DNA from: Gautieria morchelliformis
Taxonomy: Eukaryota; Basidiomycota; Agaricomycetes; Gomphales; Gomphaceae
NCBI GenBank assembly: GCA_015179125.1
Contig: WHVA01000027.1
Span: forward strand, 310,001-374,000
Reading direction: 5' to 3'
Length of the DNA: 64,000 nt
Shown here: piece by piece, positions 52,983-64,000 of the stretch
Layout of the letters: the number at the start of each line of letters is the position of its first letter
How positions within the stretch are numbered: position 1 is the stretch's first letter
Made by a program: the position numbers and the translations under genes
The notes under the pieces: model-generated
Seen by the model: the letters and a program-made list of their open reading frames with translations, nothing else
What the model was told of the DNA's origin: nothing
Databases searched by the model: none

Positions 52983-55169
52983 GCCGTGTACCTGTCGCTC
53001 GCCATACGTTTCTTGTTTGCATGAAGTGTTTGCGTCACTCGATGCTCTATGATTGCATCGTGTGCCGCCATCAGGTTCCATCTTGCCTGATGTGCAAACT
53101 GGGCTACCCCTTTGAACGGGGTGTCCAAGGCTATGGGGAGATCTATCCGTGGCATATAGCCATGGTTCAGCTCAAAGGGCGCGAACCCTGTGGTCGTGCT
53201 GACATTGCTGTTGAAGGTGACCTCAACCATCAGGCACTTTAATGCCCAATCCTTCTGATCATCTCGGATGACCATGCGCAATATCTGTCCTATCAAGCGG
53301 TTTACCCGCTTGGTCGCTCCATCCATTTGGGGATGGAAGGCAGTTGACATGAGGAGCTTAGTCCCCATGAGTCACTGTAGTTCACGCCAAAAGCTCGATG
53401 TGAAATTCGAGTCTCTATCCGAGACGATGGATCTGGGAACCCCATGGAGTCGAACGATCTATTTCAGAAACAGCCAGGCTACTCCCTTGGCCAACACGCT
53501 CGTCGTTGTTGGGACGAGGTGTATGAGCGACGTTAGTCGGTCGATGACTACCACCAGGTAGTCACAGACAGTCATTGGATTTGGGCAGGGGCCCCATGAA
53601 GTCGATGCCAATCGACTGCCATGACCTATCCGGAATGGGTAGGCTGTGTAGTAGGCCTTTGGGCCATTGTGGACCGGTTTTCATCATCTGGCACTTCGCG
53701 CACGATGTGCAGAATGACTCTATGTCTGGGCTCATGACTGGCCACCAGTATGACCTTCAAACATAGTTCGAAGTCTTCAGATGGCCGTAGTGACCGACTA
53801 TCTGATGTCCTCGATCGATGATGATTTCGATCAGCCTCCTTCCCCCTGAAGAACAGAGCAGGGGACGGCAATGACGTCTCTCTTGAGCTGGTTCTTTGTC
53901 CAGATCAGCCCGTCCCGAATCCCGACTCTCGGGTGCTCGTCCAGGTGCACCATGATCTTTGTGAACATGGCGTCCCTATGGTATGCGTCTCATAAGACCT
54001 TGGACAGGTCTGCGCCCTGCTCAATGATCCGGTGCAGGGGCGCGCCATCATTTCCTGCGGCGATGACTCTGATGTCATCATTGTTGTCGTCGCGTGATAC
54101 GGCAATGCTCGCGGGCTTTTGTGAGCCCTCGTTTAATGTGGCGGCTTCTGTTATTCTCGCCTCTGTCTTCTCCGCGAGGTGTTTAGACAGTCTTGTTGCT
54201 GCTGCTCGCAGCTTGATATATCGGTTGGTGGGCCATAACTCACCGTCCGGGTCTAACCGCGCGTCTGCGTTCACCAAGACGTGATCCGGGTGATTGTCAT
54301 CACTTGTGTCGCTCTCATAGTAGCGCAACAGGCAGTCTGCTACCTTGTTCTCTACACCGTCAACATGTATGGTGTTGAAGTTGAACCGGGATAAAAACTC
54401 CCACCATCTGACCTGGCGGTCAGACAGGCTCTTCTGGGTCTCGAAGTATTCAAGCCCTTTGTGGTCTGTGACAATGGTGAACCTCCGTCCCAGCAGCTTG
54501 TCCTCCCATTTCATGAGAGCCTCGAGCGTCTTGTGCTCGTGAGTCCGGTAGTGTTGCTGAGCAGCACTGAACTTCTTTGACAAGAAGCCGGCAGGCCGAC
54601 AGGTTTGCCAGTCGGGGCCTTGGCCGTAGACCACACCGACACTGGCTTTTGACCCATTGGTGATCACCCAGATGGGCTCTAGGCACCGTGTGTCTATTGG
54701 ACGCAGGATAGGGGCTTTACAGGCCAACGCCTTAATGCTTTTCCAGCATTTGTCCAGTAGTGGGGTCCATTCGAATGGACGGTTGTTACGTGCACAGCCC
54801 GATAGTGGGGTGGTGTATGCGCTGACATCTGGCATGTAATGTGCCAGATACTGTACTAGCCCGAGGAAACGCTGGATGTTGTTGAACGTCCGCGGCCGAC
54901 GCCACTTGCGGATGCGTTGCATCTTGTCCTTGTCGGCATGTACCCCTCGGCCATCAATGATGTGGCCGAGACACTCCATTTGGATGGAATAGAGGACCAC
55001 CTTTTTCTTGCTCAGAAAAAGGTGGTCCTTCCTCAGTCTGTCAAAGACAATATAGAGGTGCTCTTCATGCTCTTGTATCTGAGAGCGAGAAAATGAAGAT
55101 GTCGTCATGTAGACATGGACAAAGCGACCTATGCAGTCATGGAAAATGGCTGTCATCAACCATTGGTCT
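52983..55169 (-). CDS. gypsy-3 pol region: RT end, RNase H, integrase
   Basis: MTAIFHDCIGRFVHVYMTTS (RT around the active site), CLGHIIDGRGVHADKDKMQR then FNNIQRFLGLVQYLAHYMPD (RT thumb), KKFSAAQQHYRTHEHKTLEA and VTDHKGLEYFETQKSLSDRQ (RNase H), then integrase pieces ending TAFHPQMDGATKRVNRLIGQ and FAPFELNHGYMPRIDLP. A fossil with several breaks, cut at its end by the family-A LTR piece. Confidence 0.8.
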
Positions 55170-55985
55170 TGTTAGTTATGGTGTCACAAATAGCTAGTAG
55201 AAATATGATTCAAACTCGTAATAGGAGTCGAATCGAGAAGTGCTTGAGAAAGCAGGGTGTTTGAACATATAACAGCGTATATGTGTCTTACAACAGTGCT
55301 GACTGAAGCTAGTAGCTAAAAGCACAATAGAAGTGAGTGAGTAACTGTTTTCACTATCGAATGTAGTGTACAAAGTTGAGTATTTAACTATCAAGAAAAG
55401 AACTTGGCGTTCTTGGTGTGTTACAAGGTAGGAACAAGAGAAATGTTGTATGGGGTAACTGGCATAGGTTTGAGTATTAGGAGTAGGAGGGACATGTGTG
55501 TGGGATGTGATGTGTAAAGTATAATGGTGAATGGGGAATGGGGAATAAAGGAGAATATGAGAAATGGTCGAGACATATGCAGGGTCACCTCAGCATGTCA
55601 CGTTCCTTGATCAGATCACATGCACACGTGACATGTAGCATGTGGGAAAATACTTGGCTTGGCTTGGTCCACAGTGCTGTGATGATAGTATTGGTTTGGT
55701 GATTTGTATGTGTGCTTGGTGTGCTTGGTAGTGCGTGTGTGCATGTTGAGGTGTGTTGTGACTGGTTTGTGACAATTAAGCGCTGGGTCGGCCATGGTGT
55801 GTACACTGGGCATCACTGTGTGACAGTGTGACATGCAAAGTCATAGCATGTGTGTGATTTGCAATGTCCAAATAAGGAAAGTGGTCCACAGTGGTCCATA
55901 GACTTGAGATGATGTTTTCGTAGTATATCAGCGTGTTATAGTGATGAATGTTGGGTGGCATAGCTTTAGTTGTGTATTCATAACA
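55170..55985. mobile_element. solo LTR, family B, inside gypsy-3 RT
   Basis: TGTTAGTTATGG...TTCATAACA, 816 bp, with TTGG on both sides (55163-55166 and 55987-55990) as an imperfect target duplication. Gypsy-3 RT sequence reads up to its edges on both sides (CNAPSTFQ on the right, MTAIFHDC on the left). It shares the paired ACTCG...GAGTCGAATC block with the copy at 4926. Confidence 0.6.
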
Positions 55986-56616
55986 GTTGGAACGTTGATG
56001 GGGCATTGCAGTCTCCCATCTGTATCACCTGGCTCCTAAACGTGCCAAGGATCGTGGCAAAGGTGGTCTTTGCTATGTGATCCGGATGAATCCAGATCTG
56101 CTCGTATGCTTCTGACATATTGAGTTTTGTTCAATACCGACAGCGAGCTATGTCGCTATGGATGATATCTTGATCCGGGAAGGGCGTGACGTCCTTCACT
56201 GTGTTCTCGTTCTGCTGGCGCAGGTCGAAGATGGTTCATAATGTACTGTTCTTTTTCAGCACACACAGCATGGGCACGGCCTGCTGCGTGACTGCCGGAA
56301 TCCACCACTTTGCAGTGGTGTATTGTTCTATCTTAGCCGACAGTTCCTCTTGGAAATGTTCGGGGCACTTCGGTAGTTGATACTGCATGTGTTTGTTGGG
56401 ATTGATGCGGTTGATCTCATGGTTGATCTCCCATAGTGGCGGGAGTTCTAATGGAATTCCACTGACTAGGTGAGTGCTTTGTTCCATCCATTCCTCGCGG
56501 AGGCGAGGAAGGTCATCATCGGTGAGGATGATGGTGGTGGTTGGCTTAGAAGCCATTAGGCGCCGTGTGCGTCTATTAGGTCCCGCGGTGCACGGAACCG
56601 CTTTCCTTTTTCCCAT
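55986..56616 (-). CDS. gypsy-3 pol region: first part of RT
   Basis: PPLWEINHEINRINPNKHMQ, LPKCPEHFQEELSAKIEQYT, WWIPAVTQQAVPMLCVLKKN, then the palm motifs (ENTVKDVTPFPDQ, MSEAYEQIWIHPD, QMGDCNAPSTFQ). The layout is that of a basidiomycete gypsy lineage with this N-terminal RT form. Fossil, broken. Confidence 0.75.
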
Positions 56617-56703
56617 TGCTTTCCCCGTTAGGTGAGAGTGCCTCTCCCTACGATTGTAGGGAGAGCTCGAGGACGAGTCGTTCTGCGACTTGTCCTCCTG
56701 GCT

Positions 56704-58419
56704 TCAATGAGCCAGGCTAGGCTTCAGCGCCCAGGTGATCCTGCTCACCTGTGGCCCCTTGTCCTCATTCATCGCTCCATCATTGTTGAATGAGACCTTG
56801 CCCATGGGGATTAGTTTGTTCCCCTTGCAGATCGTCCCTGGGCTCGAGAAGTCCAGGGTTATGCCAAATCTCGTTAGGAACGGTGTCCCTAAGATCGCGT
56901 CGTAATATTCCACGTTCGCCATGTCAAAATATTCGTTGTATGTTTCACGACCAAATTTAATGGTCGTGTTCGTTCCATAGTTGATCGTGGAATGGCTGCC
57001 TATGCAGGCTAGCTGCAGCGTGATTGGCTGTTCCAGGGAAAATGTCTTCATCCCTGTAGCTTGCGTGAATTTGGGGGATAGTAGTACCCCTTTGCTACCG
57101 CTATCTAGCAGGCAGTGGGCTTTTATGCTGTTTATTTCCCAGTACCCCGACAGGGTACAGTTCTCACTGCGTGGGCGCGTTGGCCGCATCCTATGCTTGC
57201 TTTGGTGGTGATACACCGGCTCGGCTGCCTTGCCTGGCATGACCGAGGTGCGTGCCGCCATGACTTTTGTGGTGGCATTGTCTTCCGGCGTGAATCTGAT
57301 CGCGCTGGACCTGTAGGTGGTGTCCTCCGCCTCTTCGTCCCATTCGTAATATTGGGATGGCTCGGGATCCCACTCTTCAGTGGGCACGTCTCCGTTGTCC
57401 AGAGAGTCGTTGGGTTGGGGATCACCCTCCCCCTCTTCATCAATTTGATGGAGAGAATTTTGACCGAGATCCGTCTCCAGATCCTTGGTCTCCTCTTTGT
57501 GACTCGTGGCCGCTGTCCTGATACTGAACCTAAGCCGGGGGCACTCTGCTTTCTTGTGGCCAGGTTGGCCGCATTCAACGCACGTGGCACTGCTTTGGTT
57601 GCCACTGGGCCGATCGTTAGGCCGGCCCAACGCTTTTGTTGGTGGGGCAGGTTGCTGGAACGATCCTGACGCTTGAGGCTGTTTAGCTTCAGGCGGGCGT
57701 CCAGCTCGTGGGGGCGGCGGCCGCTGCGCCGTTCGATTCTCGAGAACAGGCTGGGCCTGGTCAGGCCCGTCTGTGTCAATGGCTTGCTCCCTGTAAGCCG
57801 GGCAGCGCTCTCTGCGCGGCGCATCCCCATATTGTATTGGGATGCTTCCTCTATCATTTGGGCTGTCTCGAAGAGTTGCTCTATTGAGCTGCTCTCGGCG
57901 TTATAGCCCTTTTTGAGGACTTCGTTGCGCAGCGCCGACACGAACCGTCTCTGGAACGTGTAATCGTTCTGGCGGCTGTATCATACGCGCCGCGTATTTC
58001 GTGAGTTCATTCAGCACCTCCTGAACAGTCTTCATGCCCTGCATGACCGCGTCGAATTTATTCAATGCGTGATGGTACATCAGTGTGTGCAGGAACCTTT
58101 TTTGAAGGCCCTGCATCACTGTTTCCAGAGTCCAGCTGCGGACCTGGCGATTGAAGCGTTCTATGTTTCGAAGGAACCATTCCTGGGCTTCGCCGGTTAG
58201 GCAAGTGCCCACGTAGCCAACCTGCATGTCTATGCTGGTTGGCCCTAGGAGGCAGTTCATCTTCAGCCATCGTAAGATTGCTGCGATGAAGATCTTGAAC
58301 TCTTCGAGGTCAGATCCCCCGGCGTATGGCTTGGGGTGAGCCAGCTTCACACCGGCTTTCGCTAGCACAGACTTCTCTGGGTCTGTGTCCGTGGCATCTG
58401 CTAATGCCACGCGCATCAT
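56704..58419 (-). CDS. gypsy-3 gag region with zinc knuckle and protease-like domain
   Basis: From right to left: Gag domain (LEEFKIFIAAILRWLKMNCL, GTCLTGEAQEWFLRNIERFN, KRFLHTLMYHHALNKFDAVM), zinc knuckle CVECGQPGHKKAEC, an acidic linker, and a retropepsin-like domain (INSIKAHCLLDSGSKGVLLS, YFDMANVEYYDAILGTPFLT). The protease active site reads LLDSGSKG. Fossil, broken. Confidence 0.78.
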
Positions 58420-59110
58420 CTGTGTGATCCCGTCCTATGGCTCCAGCGGTATGACGTCAGCCTGATCCGGGATTCCCTGGCCTTCCGTTGGGGCGATGGA
58501 TCGCTAGCGCGGCTGTGACGCCGCGCGGGCAGGCTGTTGTATGCCCTGACGGGCCCTGGGCCTGGGTCGGGCTCGGGATCAGGAGCATTTTGTGCTCTTG
58601 GGTCCGGGGGCGTTTTGTGCCTGGTGTCCCCGGTCAGCCCCGCATTGTGGATCCGCAGCCTGCTGTTGTAGGCTGTGTGCGCCTGTCATGCGTCCTGCAC
58701 GGCTCATGTGAGCTGGTCGTCAGGCTGCTGAGCAGTGTGGCTTTGGGCCACTGCTTCCTCAGTGTTCTTCGCTAGCAGCTCGAGGGCCCGCATATGGCGG
58801 CGGGCAGCTGCAGCCTTCTTATGCTGCCAGTGTGCAACTTCGAGCTCTAGGCTCTCAGTCGTCGTTTCAGATTCAGGCTCTGATGTGACCTGTTCCCTGA
58901 CGATCTGCTGGATCGTCTTGCAGCTGTCCGTTGGGGCAGCCGGTTGCTCTTGGGGTTCATTCCTGAACCTCACGTCCTTTTTTACCGGGACGGGTACCAG
59001 TGGCATTCGCTGCCTGTCCAGTTCCTTTCATCGTGGGTCTTCCGCGTTGTGACTGCGTTCATTAGCTGCGGACTGTCGTGAGCTTGGGCATGTTGCGTCG
59101 CATTCCCCAC
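58420..59110 (-). CDS. gypsy-3 gag, N-terminal coiled-coil-like part
   Basis: A frame at 58704-59006 encodes PVKKDVRFRNEPQEQPAAPT, ESLELEVAHWQHKKAAAARR and HMRALELLAKNTEEAVAQ, a Glu/Ala/Lys-rich helical stretch typical of the N-terminal half of such Gags. The rest continues beyond the family-A LTR (60140-60678). Fossil part. Confidence 0.5.
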
Positions 59111-60139
59111 TGTCATGAGCTGTCTATTTCTCTTACCCCGCTGCCTCTACGTGCCCCCTTGTCACTCCCTAGCATCTTTCCCAGAGTTTGCCTCACCCTC
59201 TGACCACTCCTCCTCTACATCCACCCTATTTGCTGTTCGCCCCATTCTCCGAACCACTATTCGCTGCTTGCACATTTTGCAGCAGGCATGCCATCAAATA
59301 CGATCGATACCATTTACCCGGCATGATGGTTCATCACTAAATCCATCATCTTCTTAATCCAACCCCTTTGGGTGTTCATATGGCCAAAGTATGTTCGTGG
59401 GACGTCCCTTCCGTAGGTTGTGTGGGATCAACCCAGTAGATGAAGATTCCGTGCAGGGTAGCATGTATGCAGGTCCCAAGACATGGTTTTGTACATAAGT
59501 GCCTTCGCCACCTTTACTCTCCATCATTTCATGTTCGCACTCCTCCCTCACTCTATTGTATGTTTATTCCATCTACTTAGTATCATGACTGCACACCCCT
59601 ATCCAACCCTGACTCACGACAGCCTCTTTCCTATTCGCTGATACCTTATGAGCATCCGATATAAGTAGTTTGCATTCACATGTACATTCCTCAGTTCAAT
59701 TATCATATGTTGTTCATGTTGTGCAAACTTGACCTCGCTGTGATCATCGTCTGGAGCCTTCTCCTGGAGATTTCTATCTTCGACCAGAAGAGGACTTAGG
59801 CATCACTGGTGAGTTCTCATACTTCATCTTCGTTACCTTAGCCTTTGAACTATTTTCTGTGCTGCCGGCGAAGGGCTCCAAAGGAGCCCCTTCGCCGATG
59901 AAAGGATTGTCGCTACTTAGACAGCCCTTCCGTGACACCTTGCACGTTACATCATCAAGTGCCATGGGCTATTTCCCTATGACTGTAGATAGGGCGAGCC
60001 CCGTTCGGGCAACCCTCTTACCTTGTGAACATTTATTGGTTCACCTATTCTCCGAACGGCATAATTATTCGCACAAGTTATTCGGGCATCGCTGTGTTCA
60101 CTAATACACGATATTAACGCCCAAAAACCAATCTTGACA
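59111..60139. mobile_element. solo LTR, family A, inside gypsy-3
   Basis: TGTCATGAGCTG...CCAATCTTGACA, 1029 bp, flanked by CCCAC (59106-59110) and CCCGC (60140-60144), a 5-bp duplication with one difference. Same orientation as the copy at 14015. Confidence 0.82.
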
Positions 60140-60678
60140 CCCGCGTGGGCGGAGGGCCATCTGGACGTCCTCCAGCGTGGCTGCATCCTACAGCCTGATC
60201 TCCTCCGCCTGGTGGAGTTCCTTGCCGATTGCCATTATGGTGGAGGCAATGTTGTCAAGCTGCGATGCTAGCTGATCGTGTTTGTGGCGCATGAGTCGCA
60301 CTCCGGTGCAGCGCATCCTGCACCTGCTTGTTCAGTGCCTCTGCTGTCTCATTGTTGACGGCGTGAGTTCTCAAGCTCTTGCAACTTGAGCTCGAGTATT
60401 CCAAGCCCTGACCATCGTCTGGGGCTTGCCTTTTTTGCCGTCGTCCCCCTTCGGGGACAATTGTTGTGGCTCTACTTCATGAGCCGCGGTTCGAGTCGTG
60501 GCTTTGTGCCCGTCTCGACATTGATGCTCTGCCGTCTGATGATGGTGAGACTTCTCTGCCCTTTCCTTTGTCTCTGGGCAGAGGGGATTGGGGGGGGTGG
60601 CGCTGGCTTGTTGCCTGGTGTCATCTCTTCCTCGACCATGCTTGACGAGATATGGTCAGGGTTTTCCTTGTCCTCCAT
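60140..60678 (-). CDS. gypsy-3 gag start region
   Basis: The best start is MEDKENPDHISSSMVEEEMT (60678), followed by NKPAPPPPIPSAQRQRKG and then a helix-rich part continuing to the LTR. Fossil part, broken. Confidence 0.45.
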
Positions 60679-60720
60679 TGGGGGGACGAGGGCGGTGAGA
60701 TCTAAGATCTCTCAGTCTTC

Positions 60721-61635
60721 TGGCGTCCTGGACTCTTGGTCCAGGGTAACATCAGCCGTCGTGTCGCTGGGCTGCGCCAGTGGTGTGGACCGCAGGCTTG
60801 TCACTCGTGTCCGTCTTCAACTGTGTGGAATCATCATGCTCGCAGCCGACAGTAGAAGGTCTACTGGAGGGTCTCAACAATGTTTAGTCATCGACGCAGC
60901 GATCTTTTTCAAGATTGCTTCAAATCCACAATTGGTTGGCCGCGTGGTGATCAACTGCAGGATAGTTCAAAAAGGTGTAAAGATGTCTATCTTAGGCCTT
61001 GAGTCACAAGAGCACGACAGAACTTGACCAATGTGTGGTATTCTGATGCTACGTGGTGACAGTGTAAGGGTAAGATGCGATGGGAACCGCTGACCGGTTC
61101 CCACGCATAAACTATACAGTGGGTCCTTAAGGGGCCCACTTGGATTATGTAATAACTAGGATACAGGTATGATATCTAGGTTATTTACACCTGGATTCTT
61201 GGTCCAGGGTTGCGTCAGCTGTTGTATTGCTAGGCTGTGCCTGGGGTGTGGACTGTGAGCTGGTGGCTCACGTCCGTCTTTGACTGCATGGAATCATCAT
61301 GCTCGCAGCCGACAGTAGAGGGTCTACTGGAGGGTCTCAATGATGTTTAGTCATCAACACAGTGATCTTTTTCAAGATTGCTCCAAATCCACAATTGGTT
61401 GGTCGTGTGGCGATCAACCGCAGGATAGTTAAAAAAGGTGTCAAGATGTAGATCTTGAGCCTTGTGTCACAATGGCAGACAGAACTTGACCAATGTGTGG
61501 CATTCTGGATGCCACGTAGTGACAGTGTAAGGTAGGATGCAATTGGGAACCACCAGCTGGTTCCCACACATGAACTGTACATTGGGTCCCTAAGGCGCCC
61601 ACTGGTATTAGCTAAGCACTATGTACATAGGTTAT
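60721..61635. repeat. direct duplication of about 460 bp
   Basis: 60721-61185 and 61188-61635 are head-to-tail copies with many differences; both hold TGGAATCATCATGCTCGCAG, CTACTGGAGGGTCTCAA and GACAGAACTTGACCAATGTG. Each copy also has a short palindrome (GGGAACCGCTGACCGGTTCCCA in the first, a changed but still palindromic GGGAACCACCAGCTGGTTCCCA in the second). This lies just upstream of the gypsy-3 gag and may be its leader/5' LTR in duplicate; LTR ends are not evident. Confidence 0.6.
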
Positions 61636-61645
61636 TTACAAAAAT

Positions 61646-62308
61646 GCACCAGTGGTGCTTAAGTCATCCTCTGGTCTAAGATAGTAAGTAGTCTATAGAA
61701 GAGGGCTCAAGACGATAGTCACAGTGAGGTCAAGTTTTGCACAAGATAGACATATGATAATTGAACTGCAGAATATACATGCAAATGCAAACTACTTATA
61801 TTGAATGCTCATATGATATCAGCGAATAGGAAAGAGGCCATCATGAGTCAAGGTTGGATAGGGGTGTGCAGTCAGGATACAAATAGATGAAATGCATATA
61901 CAATGGAGAAAGGGAGGAGTGCGAAGGTGAAACAATGGGGAGGAAAGGGGACAAAGGTACCTATGTAAGAAAACACACCTTGAGACCTGCATACATGTTA
62001 CCCTGCATGGACTCTTGGTCTGCCGGGTTAATCGCACACGATTTATGGGTAGGACATCCCACGAATGCATTCCGGCCATAGGAACACCCAAAGGGGGTTG
62101 AGTCGGGAAGATGATGGGGCCAGTGATGAACCATCATGCCGGGTAAAGGATGTTGATCGTGTTTGATGGTGTGCCTACTGGCGAATGATGTGAGTAGTGA
62201 ATGGTCATTCGGTGAATTTGGCGAAGAGTGAATGGAGCGAACATAGAGGTGGAGTGATAAAAGGGAAAATGGGGATAGCTGGATACAAGAAATAAATGAG
62301 TCATGACA
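61646..62308. mobile_element. family-A LTR fragment, reverse orientation
   Basis: Matches the family-A LTR from the CACCAGTGG block to the GAGTCATGACA end, about two thirds of the LTR, and is rather diverged. The other third is missing. Confidence 0.78.
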
Positions 62309-63092
62309 GTGTGCTGTATGGGAACATGCTTTTGATCTACACCCTCTTCTAGGGAGGATGTTCACATTGACAACAATGTACATTCTTCTAGGATATATTA
62401 GATATCTTTTAAAATATCAACCCTAACCAAATTCATAATCCATCATTTTGAGCAACTTGTATATTGTGGACATCCTATTTTTTTTGAATGTTCTGATATT
62501 TTAAGAATATGGTTGTATGTGCTAAGGCATGGTGTGTATTGAGATAACAGAGCAATTTCAGAGAGGATGTGGATGACTATATATTAAAAGTATATATGAA
62601 GCTTGTTACATGTGTGATGATAGAATGTAGAGGCAAGCATGGACCATATGAGTACATGTTAGAAGTAGATATGAAACATGTTAGATGTACAATCACAGAA
62701 TATAGAAGCAAGTATGGACAATACCTGTACTATATTATTATATATGGTTGAGAGATCTGATTAGAAGGTATGTTTAAAATAATATGCATGTATAGTACAA
62801 ATATATGTAACTATTGATGTTTAGACAATGGGGTATACACCCTTTCCTGGGGGAGCAGCAGACTATGAGAAAGAACTTTGGGGCTAGGATTAAGCATGCC
62901 TTACAGGTGCTGGCAACTGCCTCAATTTTGATATATTTTATGAAATATAGACCTCCTAGGAAAACATTTTAAAAAGTATGAATACTATATTCTAAGGTTC
63001 TCCTAAAAAGAATTGAGGTTCTCCTTTTATTCCAAGATCTCTTTTTATTGTTTCAAATATATCAGGAAACATATTTAGTATCTTATTCACAT
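62309..63092. other. AT-rich DNA; short frame with a 25-residue tandem repeat at 62569-62751
   Basis: Composition turns clearly AT-rich from here to the window end. The plus-strand frame 62569-62751 holds two diverged 25-residue units, LKVYMKLVTCVMIECRGKHG... and LEVDMKHVRCTITEYRSKYG..., identical at 12 positions (75-bp period). Either a decayed repeat gene or a minisatellite that happens to be open. No other gene seen. Confidence 0.4.
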
Positions 63093-64000
63093 CTACTTCT
63101 CCTTTTCTCTTAGGACTTTTCTGTCTTCTTGCCTTTCTAAAGAGATATCAACAGGACAATCAAGGTCTTTTATGACTCCAACTAGCTTACTGAGATAATT
63201 GGAATCATTTTCAACATTTTTCATTCCTAACCTAGTACATTGTTCAATCATCTTTTCTTCTATGACCTTCCATCCTACTAGAGTTCTGAAGTACATATCC
63301 AATATCCTTTTAAAGAATTGTAGGTATATCAATTTGTTTCTAAGCTCATAACCAATCTTTTCAACTTATCAAGATCCTCCTTATATGTACCTGTCAGGGG
63401 ACCACCAGTTCTTTCCTTTCTTTCCTGTTAATCCCCTTCCTTGTATCTCTTCATCATATCCCTTTCATTGCATCCTTCCCTTATTCCTTCCTGCACCACT
63501 GCCGCTCGTGGGATTTGCTTATGTCATTTTGTAGCAGCTATATAGTTCATCGCTGAGGTAAGGAGATCCTCACTCTGTTCTCTTTGGATCTCCTCTACCT
63601 CAGGTATGCCATCCATGTATTTACCTGCTCACTGACTTATATCACTTTGTATCTCCTCTACCTCAGCCGCTCTAGGGAGTAGAGCACCAGGTAGAGTCGC
63701 CCTTCCAGTACCCCTGTAAATATCAAACGATCCATATACTTGTACTATTTTTACTACCTCCACTTTTTTACCATAACTCTCACTATCCCAAGAACTTCTA
63801 GGTTTTTGGAGGATTTAAATTTTATATTTAATATGTCTCCAATATTCCCCTATAGCAGCTATACCATATACACTTTCATAATTGGTATCTAGGAATAGTA
63901 CTGTCACCTGATTTATCAGTTGCTTGTGAGTATCCTTGAAGATATTTTCACGTTCTTCTGTAGTTTTAACACTTCTTTTTATTTCCACTATTAAAAATGT
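63093..64000 (-). pseudogene. AT-rich coding remnant of unknown family, split by a solo LTR
   Basis: On the minus strand the right part reads TFLIVEIKRSVKTTEERENI, NQVTVLFLDTNYESVYGIAA, IGEYWRHIKYKI and KVEVVKIVQVYGSFDIYRG up to the LTR. Left of the LTR it continues TYKEDLDKLKRLVMSLETN, then YLQFFKRILDMYFRTLVGWK, VIEEKMIEQCTRLGMKN and SNYLSKLVGVIKD (63093-63332). The coherence of these stretches says they were one gene, running off the window edge. There are several stops and frameshifts, and its strong AT bias against GC-rich neighbours would fit C-to-T decay. I do not recognise the family. Confidence 0.45.
63392..63707 (+). mobile_element. solo LTR of a third chromodomain-gypsy-like family, 316 bp
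   Basis: TGTCAGGGGACC...GTCGCCCTTCCA with a perfect 5-bp duplication GTACC (63387-63391 and 63708-63712). It is clearly related in layout to the LTRs at 23070 and 27223: TATATAG at 63539, hairpin arms 63555-63569 and 63586-63601 with a 16-base loop, second right arm 63649-63664. Confidence 0.82.

Larger units (their letters stand above)
52983..60720 (-). mobile_element. gypsy-3: older Ty3/gypsy element of another lineage, interrupted twice
   Basis: Minus strand. From right to left: gag start (MEDKENPDHISSSMVEEEMT at about 60678), gag and zinc-knuckle protein (56704-59000), RT, RNase H and integrase (52983-56616). It is interrupted by a family-A LTR (59111-60139) and a family-B LTR (55170-55985); the integrase end and the 3' LTR are missing. 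The coding sequence is broken many times. Proteins differ strongly from gypsy-1 and no chromodomain is seen. Much older than gypsy-1 and gypsy-2. Confidence 0.85.

Noticed and set aside
52713-60139. The two family-A LTR copies as the LTRs of gypsy-3
   Set aside because: The copy at 59111 has its own duplication and lies within gag, and the copy at 52713 cuts the integrase; both fit later insertions better.

Overview
The window looks like a transposon-rich island in the genome of a mushroom-forming basidiomycete (Agaricomycetes). Three things point there: a two-exon gene of the basidiomycete Clp1-like family with a typical 52-base fungal intron, a degenerate SRPK-like protein kinase of the kind expanded in these fungi, and the set of mobile elements (chromodomain-bearing Ty3/gypsy, Ty1/copia, Helitron, Crypton-like, Tc1/mariner-like and hAT-like sequences). 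Ordinary host genes are almost absent; most of the 64 kb is mobile-element sequence, much of it inserted into other mobile elements.

Layout. 1-3,600: a copia relic, a short palindrome, a 170-bp miniature inverted-repeat element, and the Clp1-like gene (minus strand, 1961-2921). 3,600-10,150: a Tc1/mariner-like element in two oppositely oriented parts, best read as one copy split by a roughly 4-kb inversion; between the parts lies a solo LTR (family B) that itself holds a 941-bp hAT-like element with an 8-bp target duplication. 10,150-13,765: AT-rich DNA, a minisatellite and a Helitron 3' end. 13,765-18,906: coding remnants, a solo LTR of family A, a 386-bp foldback element, and a broken Crypton-like recombinase that runs into an old family-A LTR, which is itself split by a younger family-A LTR. 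18,907-22,523: truncated copia-1 (minus). 22,524-27,222: a 5' gypsy LTR with leader, a kinase pseudogene and an Arg/Asp-rich reading frame.

27,223-38,742: gypsy-1 (minus, chromodomain type), interrupted by copia-3 (30,167-35,454, plus), which looks whole and recent. 38,743-42,841: an inverted gypsy LTR piece and truncated copia-2. 43,745-52,712: copia-4 (minus), whose 3' LTR was split by a solo family-B LTR and by gypsy-2 (44,563-50,780). 52,983-about 60,700: a second, older gypsy lineage (gypsy-3), interrupted by a family-B and a family-A LTR. 60,700-64,000: a duplicated segment, another family-A fragment, and an AT-rich tail with a degenerate gene split by a solo LTR that has a perfect GTACC target duplication.

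The most interesting signal is in the chromodomain-gypsy LTRs. In two diverged families a 10-base stretch just downstream of a TATA box is exactly complementary to the 10 bases lying two bases past the 5' LTR, and both sides changed together. This is the hallmark expected of self-primed reverse transcription, known from Tf1/sushi relatives. The same stretch sits in a 16-base hairpin loop whose stem also co-varies across three families, and the right arm of that stem is repeated 63-64 bases further on. All function is inferred by reading; nothing was searched against a database.
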